Assembly (NCBI GenBank): GCA_002811645.1 | Contig: PDIP01000041.1 | Coordinates: forward strand, 10,423 to 74,422 | Length of the DNA: 64,000 nt | Source: Corallochytrium limacisporum | Taxonomy: Eukaryota > Opisthokonta | Reading direction: 5' to 3' | Program-made: the position numbers and the translations under genes | The notes under the pieces: model-generated | The model's database searches: none | Told to the model about the DNA's origin: nothing | Seen by the model: only the letters and a program-made list of their open reading frames with translations | Part shown: piece by piece, positions 1 to 9,400 of the stretch | How the letters are laid out: every line of letters starts with the position of its first letter | Position numbering within the stretch: the stretch's first letter is position 1

Positions 1-130
1 CCCCGGGGGGGAAGACCACGCACACGCGCACACAGAGAGAGAGAGAGAGAGAAAGAGAGAGATAAAAAGAGAGAGAGAGCGAGAGAGAGATACCAAAAGA
101 GCGACGCATTCAACACCGCAGAGACGCATA
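1..130. repeat. Low-complexity edge: C4G7 palindrome followed by CA and GA microsatellite
   Basis: The window opens with four C followed by seven G, then a short CA/CG alternation, then an almost pure GA repeat from about 33 to 90. The composition (oligo-C/oligo-G joint next to a purine tract) matches the larger islands at 19.4-19.8 kb and 28.0-29.7 kb, so this is probably the right end of another such island cut by the window edge. No coding potential is seen. Confidence 0.7.
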
Positions 131-866
131 GACACACAGACACAAGGCACCGGCACACAGGTACCACACAACTACCCCTTGATTCCTTATGCACGACACG
201 ACAGGTAACTGATGAAGTAAAATTTAGAATGAGTATGAGGATCCGAGATCTCCAAAGCACACGATCGCCGCGTACATCGTCATCATCTATGTATGCCATC
301 AGTGTGTGTATTGACCATCATTTCCCTGGTGAAGCGTGTGCAGGGGGTGTGCTTTTATCTCCAGTACTGCTCATCTACTTTTTTAATATTCCCAATGTAT
401 TCTCCTGACAACAAAAGAAGTGAAGACACATGCATGGTGGCCTGTGCGCTCGTGTGGACTCCATACATCTTTGTATGCTGCCATAAAGCTGACAAGATCC
501 TCATCCAGCCTGCACGGCCTCGGGGTTGTTCTTGGATTCCTTAAATATTTTGAATCTGTATTTAGGGGCCTAATATATTGTATTATCTGCCCCTCGGGGT
601 TGGAGTGGCGGGTTCTGCATGGGAGAAAGTTGAGTTAGTCAGCTGGCATCAGGCAGTAGCGGAGACAGGAATGACGGTAGCAAACGTCGTGAAAGGATGC
701 TGGTACTTTTAGTGTTGTGAAGGTTGGATGATGTACTGGCGGTTTCAAATTCTAATTGCGTAATCGAATCCATGGTATCCTTGTCAGCATGACTGGATGA
801 GCATAGACAAGACTGATAGAGCTAGTTCCCCACACAGTGACGCACGCCCCACGGACTCTTGCACCA
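131..866. other. Spacer upstream of the amidohydrolase gene
   Basis: This stretch has no convincing gene. Short open frames at 293-544 and 420-638 have unremarkable composition and no recognisable motif. It presumably holds the promoter and 5' UTR of the gene starting at 867. The frame of that gene is open back to a GTG at 837, but no in-frame ATG lies there. Confidence 0.5.
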
Positions 867-2690
867 ATGACGGGTAAAGTTCTGTTGTATAACGCCAATG
901 TATACAGGCGCTCCCGGTACGTAGCAGAATGGGAGAAACCGGTCCCTTCCGCTGCCGTTCAGGACGGAGAACGCGGTAGCATTCTGCCCCTCGAGGAAGT
1001 GCTCTGCGATTGGGTGGCTCTCTCGGATGGCAAGATTCTGGCCTACGGAAAGGGATCTGAAGCCAAGGATACCGAAGAATACGTAGAATTTGACAAGGTT
1101 GACTGCAAGGGCGCCACTGTTTTGCCCGGTCTGATCGATGCCCACATTCACATCTACCTGCTCGGGCGATCTCTGCTGCGCTGCAATCTGCGGGGCTCAG
1201 CTTCAATCGAGGAGCTCCAGCACCGTTTGCGGCAGCACCTATCCCATACGGAATCTGCCGACTGGACTGGGCCACAGGATCCATGGCTGTGCGGTGAGGG
1301 CTGGAGCCAGGACACACTCGGTCGGTTACCTACTAGGCAGGACTTGGACGCCATCAGTACGGATCGGCCCATCTTTCTCTACCGGGCATGCTTCCACATT
1401 GCTGTGGTCAACACCAAGGTTTTGGAGATGATCGGTGCCTTGGACGGTGGCACCTTTGTGTGCCCGGAAGGTGGTGTTTTGGATAAGGCACCAGACGGCA
1501 CGCTAACGGGCATCTTACGCGAGACGGCCTGCGATGCAGTGGCACAATATATGGAAGACATAAGCGACGACATCCGGGAAGAGTATCTGCTTAGTGGCTT
1601 GAATGCCTGTCTGAAAGCCGGTCTGACCCAGGTGCAGACTAACGATACCCGTGCATGGGGCGTCTACGCACATTTGGATCGGGAGCAGCGCTTGCCTCTC
1701 CGTGTTCTGCACACACCGCTTTGGGACGAAGCTATTAATCCGAAACAGCCAAAGGACTCCAGCCAGGCCCGGAGTCGCGAACTGCCGGGCAAGGCGGGTT
1801 TCGTGACAGAGAGCGGTTTGTTGCGTGCGGACCGGCTAAAACTGTTCGCTGATGGCAGTCTAGGCTCGGAGACGGCTGCGCTGCGTCACCCGTACCTCTG
1901 TGCGAACGGTCGCGCCAGCGGGGAGAGCCACAGCCACGGCAGTAGCAATGGTGCCTTCGAGAAGCCCCAAAACAACTGCGGTATGCTCATCGACGAGCCT
2001 CAAGTATTGCAATCCAAGGTGCAGAAGGCAGCGGAGAATGGTTGGCGCCTGGAGATCCACGCCATCGGCGATCTTGCGGCAGACGTGGCACTGCAAGCTT
2101 TGGAGAAGAGCGGCATCGACGGTGCGAAAGCGATGCCCATCCTTACACACTGCCAGCTCCTCGGTAAGGATCTCTGCCGGCGCATGAGCAAGCTAGGAGG
2201 TGTGGTGGCTGATGTCCAGCCAAGCTTCGTACCTACTGACAAAGACTTTATCCGTGCGCGTCTGGCACCCGATTCCCCGTCGCTCGAGGTTGCGTACGCT
2301 TGGAAGACACTGCTGCGCAGCACTCTGGCGACCAATGTTGTCGTGGCCGGCTCCAGTGACGCTCCCGTCGAAACTTGTGACCCATTAATTGGCATGCGCG
2401 ATGCTATGCTTCGAGGTGGACCAGAAGATCCTTACCTACCCGAAGAGTGCCTGAACTTCGACGAGGCCCTGCATCTCTACACAATCAGCGCGGCGAGGGC
2501 GGGGAACATGGACGCGCTGTGTGGAGAGATTGCGGCTGGACGGGCCGCGGATCTCACAGTTATCGCATTGGAGGGCGAGCAACCAGCTTGTAAGCTGTGG
2601 GAGATGGATGCCGCCCAATTTGGCCTACGCATTAACGGCGGTGCTACTACTGTTCAGGCGGTGTACGTCAATGGTAAGCGTTGCCTATGA
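867..2690 (+). CDS. YtcJ-type amidohydrolase (amidohydrolase family 3)
   Basis: A 607-residue metal-dependent hydrolase of the amidohydrolase superfamily, closest in motif layout to YtcJ/AepA-like proteins, which act on amide or related bonds; the substrate cannot be told from sequence. The metal site is visible in order: the HIH motif at about residues 93 and 95 after a VLPGLIDAH strand, a lysine before FADGSLGS at about 325, histidine in HAIGD at about 398, histidine in THCQ at about 428 and the catalytic aspartate in GSSDAP at about 498. Length is near the 530-600 usual for the family. The frame is open upstream to a GTG at 837, but the first ATG is at 867, so that start is chosen. There is no signal peptide; it is probably cytosolic. 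The family is widespread in bacteria, fungi and protists. Family assignment is firm, function is not. Confidence 0.9.
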   Translation: MTGKVLLYNANVYRRSRYVAEWEKPVPSAAVQDGERGSILPLEEVLCDWVALSDGKILAYGKGSEAKDTEEYVEFDKVDCKGATVLPGLIDAHIHIYLLGRSLLRCNLRGSASIEELQHRLRQHLSHTESADWTGPQDPWLCGEGWSQDTLGRLPTRQDLDAISTDRPIFLYRACFHIAVVNTKVLEMIGALDGGTFVCPEGGVLDKAPDGTLTGILRETACDAVAQYMEDISDDIREEYLLSGLNACLKAGLTQVQTNDTRAWGVYAHLDREQRLPLRVLHTPLWDEAINPKQPKDSSQARSRELPGKAGFVTESGLLRADRLKLFADGSLGSETAALRHPYLCANGRASGESHSHGSSNGAFEKPQNNCGMLIDEPQVLQSKVQKAAENGWRLEIHAIGDLAADVALQALEKSGIDGAKAMPILTHCQLLGKDLCRRMSKLGGVVADVQPSFVPTDKDFIRARLAPDSPSLEVAYAWKTLLRSTLATNVVVAGSSDAPVETCDPLIGMRDAMLRGGPEDPYLPEECLNFDEALHLYTISAARAGNMDALCGEIAAGRAADLTVIALEGEQPACKLWEMDAAQFGLRINGGATTVQAVYVNGKRCL

Positions 2691-3259
2691 AGCGGAGCTC
2701 ATCCGCTGCCACCGTACACCCAAACCGACCATGAATGTCATCTTAATTTTTTCATCACTGATTGCATCATTACACATCCACACTCTCATGACCAAGTACA
2801 CATAGCTCTAACAAAAAACCTATGGACTATGCACGTCCAGCCACCGCAGGCGAGATCGGTTGATTTCCGGAGCCGCCTTGTCCCCCGCTGCCTTCCTCGC
2901 CCCACCGCCGAGCCAACGCCCCCTCCCTCCTGCTCCCTCCCGCACGGAGAGGGGCCCCGGCGCGTGGGGTTAGGGGCAATTGCGGTGAACTGACCGGGAT
3001 TCTCGCTACCCGAGGCGGCGGCGAGCTCAATGGTAAAATCTATTTCAAACAAGAGATTTTTTCATCACATACATAGTTTGACACCAAACACTCGGATAGA
3101 TTAGTCCATGCGCGGCCTTAAAGAGTATTGGTAAAGAATGACGGGTTAATCATAAGATCGGCAAGGGATAAAGAGTATGTGATATGAAACCAAGGTTTGT
3201 CACTGCATAGCGGACAAGAAAACAAATCCAGGTAACAAAGATTCATAGAGCTTCATACC
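2691..3259. promoter_or_regulatory. Spacer with a GC-rich block upstream of the exosome gene
   Basis: Between two plus-strand genes. Positions about 2830 to 3030 form a C- and G-rich block of about 200 bp flanked by AT-richer sequence. Similar blocks occur in most spacers that lie upstream of a gene and not in tail-to-tail spacers, so this is probably the promoter region of the gene at 3260. No TATA-like element is obvious. The first 100 bases presumably hold the 3' end of the amidohydrolase mRNA. Confidence 0.4.
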
Positions 3260-4492
3260 ATGGTGATATCATCGGCAGAGCGACAATTTATCTTCAGCAC
3301 TCTGCTGGGTCTCGCCACCGAGGATGGCACGACACCCTCAGTACCCCTCCGCGCAGACGGTCGGAAACTCATGCAGGGCAGGCCGGTGACCATTAGCTTC
3401 CCGGGGGGAAACACGTCGGTTCTGGGAGAGCAGACCAGCAAATTAACTGAGGAAAGGAGCAGTATTAGAGTGTATGGAAGGACGGAGGTCATGGTGGGCG
3501 ATAGCACAATGGCATCTGCTTGCGTAACCGCAGATCTGGTGCGCCCCTACCCGGACCGTCCCGCTGAAGGCTTTTGTTACTTCTCCGTGGACGTGACGCG
3601 TTGTGCGGCCGCGTCAAATGTAGCTCTGTCCAACGACATTGGTGCAATCTATGCGGCATCCGAGGACCTCGCCGTGGCCTGCCATCGCGCCATTGAAAAA
3701 GCGGTCAAAGGTGCCCGCGCGGTGGATGTGGAATCCCTGGTTGTAGAGCCAGGAGAGAGTGTCTGGGCACTGCGTGTAGATATTCGGATACTTTCTAATG
3801 GTGGGTCAGCTGTAGACTGTGCAGGAATGGCTGCAATTGCTGCTCTATTGCATTTTAGACACCAACGCAAGGTAGAAACGTCGACATCCAATGATGCTCA
3901 AGGTGATGGCGAAGCCAGCCTGCAGAAGCTCGGCGTCAGTCACCTACCGCTACCCGTGTCGTTTGCCTTCTTCGACCCAGCAGCTGCGGCCTTGATGGGT
4001 TTGACTTCTGCCAAGGCCACGGATGCCAAGACAGGCGCACCTGGGAAACAGCATGGGCACGACCGAGTCGTCTGCGTGATAGACCCGACAAGGGAGGAAG
4101 AGCTAGCATCGCAGGGTACCTTGACGCTTGTAGTGAACGAACACGAGGATCTGTGTGGAATGCACACTGGGGGGAATTCTGGCTTGGAACTTGACCCGGA
4201 GACCTTGCTCGGCTGTGTGGCGCAGGCTGCCAAACGTGCGTCGACCATTGCTCGCGGATTGCGGGACTTGGCGAACGCTGACGTCGCAGGCACGGAATCT
4301 GCCGCTGGGCAGTCCAAACAGAGCGTTACGCGTATCGGAGCGGAGCAGAAGGACTCCAAAGAAGAGCAAGTGCAACATTCCCTGGGCAATGTCATTCGTC
4401 TGCCAGAAAGTGTGGGAGGTATGCTGAACTCCGCCATCTGCAAGGGAAGAATACCCATTGGGGAAGAAGTCACGGCCGACATGGTATTGTAA
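3260..4492 (+). CDS. EXOSC9: Exosome complex RNase PH-like subunit Rrp45/EXOSC9
   Basis: A 410-residue RNase PH-fold subunit of the eukaryotic exosome ring, which threads RNA to the catalytic subunits for 3'-to-5' processing and decay in nucleus and cytoplasm. Diagnostic Rrp45 features are the N-terminal LRADGRKLMQGRPVTI-type segment, the VRPYPDRPAEGFCYFSVDV strand, the ESLVVEPGESVWALRVDI segment and the PVSFAFF/DPTREEE region. Human EXOSC9 is 439 residues. The C-terminal part (about 330 to 410) is polar, low in conservation and probably flexible. An insertion of about 25 residues rich in Ala, Thr and Lys precedes the IDPTREEE strand. The ATG at 3260 sits in an optimal context (ACCATGG). The gene is tail-to-tail with the U2AF35 gene, 112 bp between stops. 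As with all eukaryotic ring subunits, catalysis is not expected from this chain. Confidence 0.9.
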   Translation: MVISSAERQFIFSTLLGLATEDGTTPSVPLRADGRKLMQGRPVTISFPGGNTSVLGEQTSKLTEERSSIRVYGRTEVMVGDSTMASACVTADLVRPYPDRPAEGFCYFSVDVTRCAAASNVALSNDIGAIYAASEDLAVACHRAIEKAVKGARAVDVESLVVEPGESVWALRVDIRILSNGGSAVDCAGMAAIAALLHFRHQRKVETSTSNDAQGDGEASLQKLGVSHLPLPVSFAFFDPAAAALMGLTSAKATDAKTGAPGKQHGHDRVVCVIDPTREEELASQGTLTLVVNEHEDLCGMHTGGNSGLELDPETLLGCVAQAAKRASTIARGLRDLANADVAGTESAAGQSKQSVTRIGAEQKDSKEEQVQHSLGNVIRLPESVGGMLNSAICKGRIPIGEEVTADMVL

Positions 4493-4557
4493 ACAAACGC
4501 ATTCATATCGCAACAAATACACCATCAACTAAAATATGACATTGCGAATGGATTATC

Positions 4558-4563
4558 TTTATT
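4558..4563 (-). terminator. AATAAA polyadenylation signal for the U2AF35 gene
   Basis: TTTATT on the plus strand reads AATAAA on the minus strand, 42 bp past the U2AF35 stop codon at 4605, a usual distance for a poly(A) signal. Confidence 0.55.
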
Positions 4564-4604
4564 CAGGACACGATCAAGACGCTGGTTACGCTACAATGGT
4601 CCAC

Positions 4605-5819
4605 CTACATACGGCGGTCTCGGTCGCTGTGGTCGCGTTCTGAACGATCCCTTTCTCTATCCCGGTCGCGGTGATAGCGGTCGCGGTCTGAACGGTCTCG
4701 CTCACCACGATCAGAGCGGTGACGATCTCCTTCACGCCGACGGCGATCCCTGTCCCGGTCCCGACGGTCCCGGTCACGGTCGCTGCGATCCTTATCACGA
4801 TCGGCGTGGCGGTAGCTGCTGTCGCGGCGGCTGTGGTAGCTGTCCCGACGATGGTAGTCCCTGTCGCGGTCTCTATCACGGTCTCTGTAGTCTCTGCTCT
4901 CTCGCCGAGAGGATCGATAATGATCCCGGTCACGATCTCGGTCGCGGCGGTCTCTGTGATCCCTGTCCCTGTCCCTGTCGCGGTAGTCTCTGTCCATGCG
5001 TTCTTGGTCCCCGTATCGATCTCTTTCCGACTCTCTGCGATGTGATGATCTGTGGTGGTCCCGGTCTCGGTCCCTATGGTGGACTTGATCATCGTAAGTG
5101 TTGTAGTCGCGATCGTGGGAAGCACGAATCTGTGCACCGGCCCTGTGCGGATTTGCTTGGGCCTCGCGGGCGCGCTCTGCTAGACCTGACGGCATTTGCC
5201 CCCCTACTGATGAATAGAGGTACTGCTCTAGTTCCTCACCAATGTGCCGGAGGTGCATGAAATTACAGAAACCGAGACGTTCGCAGTCGCCAATGTCGTG
5301 CTTGCGACACACAGCATCCCTAAAATCGCTTAGAGGACTGAGCTCGGCGTACATTGGTCGTCCATCAAACCATCGGTCATTGAGATCGTCCCGACAGGCA
5401 AGAGCGTCCTCCTCTCGTTCAAACATAGCGTAGACATTACCAATCAGGTGGTCACCCAGATTATCGCACACTTGTAGCTCCATCAATCGCCCATACTTGT
5501 CATTCAGTTCGACGAAAGTATCCTCATAGAAGTCCTCGAAGGATTTCTGGACTTCGCTTTCCGAAGGCCTGCCATTCCGTTTGTGGTTGCCATTTGCGTC
5601 GCCGTTCTGGTCCAGTGCTGCAGCTGATTCGGTACCATTATCTGCGGCCAGCGCAGGGTTGATCCAAAAGTTGCGCACCAGCACAACATTGCTACGGGTC
5701 GGCGTGACGTGCGCACGACTACAACGACCACCGTGCCGACAGGCACCGATCTTGTAGTAAAAGTGACAGTTTGATTTGTCTTTCTCGGTCCCGTGTGCAC
5801 TGGCCAGATAGTCTGCCAT
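4605..5819 (-). CDS. U2AF1: U2AF small subunit (U2AF35) with a long Arg/Asp-rich tail
   Basis: A 404-residue splicing factor that recognises the 3' splice-site AG as partner of U2AF65. Order: N-terminus beginning MADYLASAHGTEKDK, CCCH zinc finger 1 (residues about 17-37), an extended linker, the atypical U2AF-homology RRM with the VCDNLGDHLIGNVY motif, and CCCH zinc finger 2 ending in GFCNFMH. From about residue 230 to the end runs a tail dominated by RD, RDR and RE dipeptides with few RS pairs. The human protein is only 240 residues, so the tail is greatly expanded. The ATG at 5819 is chosen over the upstream in-frame ATG at 5882 because the family start and a perfect Kozak context (ACCATGG) coincide. 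At the position of human Gln157 in zinc finger 2 there appears to be Lys; the zinc-finger 1 serine (Ser34 equivalent) is kept. The assignment is firm; tail function is unknown. Confidence 0.95.
   Translation of the reverse strand: MADYLASAHGTEKDKSNCHFYYKIGACRHGGRCSRAHVTPTRSNVVLVRNFWINPALAADNGTESAAALDQNGDANGNHKRNGRPSESEVQKSFEDFYEDTFVELNDKYGRLMELQVCDNLGDHLIGNVYAMFEREEDALACRDDLNDRWFDGRPMYAELSPLSDFRDAVCRKHDIGDCERLGFCNFMHLRHIGEELEQYLYSSVGGQMPSGLAERAREAQANPHRAGAQIRASHDRDYNTYDDQVHHRDRDRDHHRSSHRRESERDRYGDQERMDRDYRDRDRDRDHRDRRDRDRDRDHYRSSRRESRDYRDRDRDRDRDYHRRDSYHSRRDSSYRHADRDKDRSDRDRDRRDRDRDRRRREGDRHRSDRGERDRSDRDRYHRDRDRERDRSERDHSDRDRRM
4610..5045 (-). repeat. Degenerate hexanucleotide-type repeat coding the Arg/Asp tail of U2AF35
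   Basis: The tail of U2AF35 is coded by many imperfect copies of a CGG-TCT/CGG-TCA/CGG-TCG-like unit (plus-strand view), which decode as RD and RE dipeptides on the minus strand. Other frames across it stay open because of the repeat, giving valine/proline-rich artefact frames. Such repeats vary in copy number between strains. Confidence 0.8.
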
Positions 5820-6401
5820 GGTTGAAGTCCCAGGTGTTGTACTGTTTCCGTTTCGATACCACTTTGATAATTCGCCGTTCACATGGTGGGATATTCACAT
5901 AGATTCTTTTGTTCCGAGTAACTTTATCTTCAAATTATGAGTTTCGTTATCGTAAAACGAGGCATTGAGTGTCTAAAACACCTTCTACTGAATACTAGCA
6001 GCAAAAGCTTTGCGGTTTACCCTGCAAATCGGAGTCCGCTGCCGTTCGACGCCTCGCGCTCTGCTTCCCGGTCTCACCGTTCACCATCGCCTGCTCTCGC
6101 ATGCGGCCCACCCTCATCTGGGGTGTGCGTGTGTGTTTGCAAACTAAAACAGTCCAGAACAAACCGCGCCCGCGCCCAGTGCCCACTTACCCTTCCCCCC
6201 CGCCAAAATAGGGATGGGCAGAAAAGGGGGGTGTGCTGGGTGGGGAGCGGGAAGCCAAAAGGACAGGGGAGTACCCTCGGTGGGCACGGATGCGGGAGAT
6301 TAGGTGGATTGGGTATGGTTGCAAGTCTGTGTTAATGTATTGTGTTCTTCGGATACTCCACGACGCTAGCTTGGTCGTTGGGAATTAAGGAGGGACCAGT
6401 G
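5820..6401. promoter_or_regulatory. Upstream region of U2AF35 and 3' flank of the DOCK gene
   Basis: About 580 bp between the U2AF35 start and the DOCK stop codon, both minus strand. Positions about 6035 to 6300 hold a GC-rich block that changes from C-rich (to about 6200) to G-rich (from about 6210), with a short GT run near 6122. It probably carries the U2AF35 promoter. An open frame at 5937-6335 has no family features and is not called as a gene. Confidence 0.35.
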
Positions 6402-9400
6402 TCAAGCAGCAATTGGCTTATCCAGGACAACACCGTTCTGCGATGGCTTCTGGAAAACCGCACGGTCCTGACTAGAGTGCACACCGTTGCCGTTCTGAGC
6501 TTGTTGCAACAGAGTCCGGAACCCTTGCTGCAGATCGGAAAGGCCATTGGCGAGCTGCTCCTGGTAGGCCTGTTGGTCCCGCTTGATTAGTGCGGCATTC
6601 AAGTTCACAGCATCCTCCGAGTGCATGACCAGGGAGCTGAAAGCTTCTTCAAAGGCATCGAGGTCTTTGGAAGAGAACTGCCCACGATGCTCCTGTAGGA
6701 AAATTTTGGCAAGGTGGAGGGGTCCATCATTGACAGTAACGCCCACAATGCCCTGCAGGATGAGCTGCAATCGTTTTGCATCGGGTGGGACGGCGCACAT
6801 GGCGTCGACCAGATCAGTGTCCTTCTTTGAAAGAGATTCGATGGCAGCCTCTATAGGATTGATGACCGTATTCGTGACGTTCTCGACGTCCAGTCGAGTC
6901 TTGAGGTATGGGAAAGTGTCATGCATTGTAACAATGGTGCGGCGCAGGTACTGTTCATGCGTTTCGCCGCGCTTGCCTCCGGCCTGTGTAAAAGGCGTGG
7001 TGTAGACAAAGGCCGCGAGGCTGTTGTTCTTCTCGAAGAGGGTCTTCCGTTGCACCGACTGCTCTCCTGATCTCGGCGAGTCAGGGCTACGAGCATTGGC
7101 ACTGCCACCATTCACGACACTGCCTTCAAGCTCGGGGTGCATAGGGACTGGCTCGAGGCCAATGATGCGAATGTACAATTTGTTGTCCACGTCCAGATTT
7201 GCAACGTCAGCCTCATCCTCACCATGTATAATGTCGAGGTCCGCACCAGGATGCAGCTGCGAGTATTCGGTGCGCAACTGCGCCGTGACCTGTGACAACG
7301 GGGTGATCTTTGGGTAACGGTATACAAAATCCTTTCCATGCAGACGCGTACCAAATCCTTTGCCGTAGAACGTAACGCGATAGTACGTATTAAAGACTCG
7401 GCGTCCCTCGAGTGTCAGGATAATGCGGCAGCTGGCCATTTGGTCAGCGTAGATCTGTTCGAGCTCCCCATAGTCACGACGCTCCTCAAAGATTGGCAGA
7501 AGCAGCTTGTTGGCCTCTGTGACAAGTTCAAAAAGCTCTGCCTTCTTGAGGTAGCTTGACATGCGCTTAATTACCTTGATGATGCCATCAATGCTAAAGT
7601 AGGAGTGCTGCATGGCATTCTCTGGGTCGTTGTCTCCGGAATCTGTGGTCTTGCGGCGTTCCATCAAACAGTTTGGCGTGATCCGCATAAATGCACGGCA
7701 GTCCCGTGGCACACGCGTGGTCTTGTGGAAGTATGAACCATAAGGATCGATCACAGCCGCAGCAGCCAACGAAGGTACGCTGGCCGCAGAGGACATCTTG
7801 ACAATGTTTGTGGTGGAGGATGCGGGGGTTCCGCTGGAACGGCGCAGCTTGGTCAGACTGGCGCCCGCTGCTGCTTCCTTAAGCTTCTCGTCCTGCTTAA
7901 TGCTAAGCGCAATGACATCGTCCATATGCTCTGCTACCAGTGCGCCAATATGTGCGTAGCACATGGCAGCTTCGCTCCAGTTGCCGATCTCGCGGTGGAG
8001 GTTGGCCAAGTTCTCGAGCCAAGTGATGCGTAGATCCGGTGTGTTGGCGTACCCCTTCGCAATGCGGTACTGCAGATCAGCTACCTGCGTCTGGTGGCTA
8101 CCCAACAGTCGCATCTTGACTGTGTCCTTGAGAATAGAATACAGTCGCACCAGGAGCGTAAAGATCTGCTGACTGAATGTGCCTGCGTTATCTTCGCTGG
8201 CACCGCCCGCCTTCGCCACTGAAGCACCATCACTGGCCTTGCGCGGAGATCCCAGACCAAACCGGCGCGGACTGTGAGCCCGCTCCACCGTCGAATTGTT
8301 TCCACCTGCAAGCTGGCCACGCAGAGCAGTATCGTTCTCTGCATAGTGGTCCATCAGCGCAAAGACCAGGCGCAGGGCGTCTTCGTTCTCAAGTGCTTTG
8401 CCACCATCCTTCTGACCGCCTGCCAAGCGGCTCAGGGCAATGGTGATCTGCATCTTTACTCGCGCCATGGTCTTCTTATGTGAAAAGTACCGATCCTTGG
8501 ACGAGTAGATCCAGTTCTGACGTAGCAAAAAGTACAGAACTGAAGCAGCTTCTACACGCAGGGTATGGAGGACACTGTTTCCGGACTGGAGAACACGCAT
8601 AACTAGGAGACTACAGAATTCCGGCTTGCCGCGAAACAGAGACTGGGGATATAGCACCGCCAAACCGCGCACAGTGCTCAGCGCACAGCACAAGCTCAGT
8701 TCGCTCGGGGAGGCGACTAGAGCTGTGTTGAGAATGGCCAGAATCGCTTCATATACATCGACAGATCCGCCCAGAGTCCTTTCGTTGCTAGCTCCCAGGG
8801 CGAGGGAACTACTATGCGATGGACTATGGTGCGCCGGGCCAGAAATATTCACAGATGAAGTAAAGTTGCGCATGCCACCGACGCGAGTCCAATTGGACAT
8901 GGCCTGGCTGAGCAGAGGGCGATAGTCGACCAGCATGGTGTCCACCATGGCCAGGACGAGCAAGGTACAAGTAGTTGACAGCGTGGCTTCCTGCTGAGCC
9001 TTCTGCTCCGCTTCAGTGTCGTTCTGTTCATCTGACTTTTGGCCGAAGAACATGGAAGATTCGCCCATGATCTGTTGCAGCTTTACACTGTTGATTGTTT
9101 CCTGTACGCTGGAACGGCGAGTATCCTCCGAGCTATTGCCATAGTTGGCCAACATGGACGACAAGCGCGTCGCACCATAACCACCCAGGGTACCTACGAA
9201 CACGGACGTGTCAACAGTCGGTGTCTCGCGGCCACCTTTGCGCTTTGTGCACTCGCTCACGGCCTTCAAAACTGTCGTAGCATCAATGCGCAACGTGGAT
9301 CGCAGCGGCAGTCCCTTCATTGCCTCACTAGAGGACCGGCCATAGACGGCATAACCCAAGTGACGGCCAACGGTGCCCTTTCCGACGTTTGTGTAGCGTT

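Noticed and set aside
837..866. Upstream GTG start for the amidohydrolase (and GTG/TTG starts for DOCK, invertase, hydrolase, RFC4, kinase and RNPS1-like genes)
   Set aside because: A nuclear eukaryotic gene should use ATG; in each case an ATG in suitable context lies shortly downstream and agrees with family N-termini.
784..1317. 177-codon minus-strand frame over the amidohydrolase gene
   Set aside because: It lies opposite a gene with full catalytic motifs and has no protein-like character of its own.
4719..5137. Val/Pro-rich plus-strand and Thr-rich minus-strand frames over the U2AF35 tail
   Set aside because: They arise from the hexanucleotide-type repeat being open in all frames; the real frame codes the Arg/Asp tail continuous with the U2AF35 core.
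5937..6335. 132-codon plus-strand frame upstream of U2AF35
   Set aside because: GC-rich spacer composition, Ser/Pro/Gly-rich product with no motif, and position in a likely promoter.
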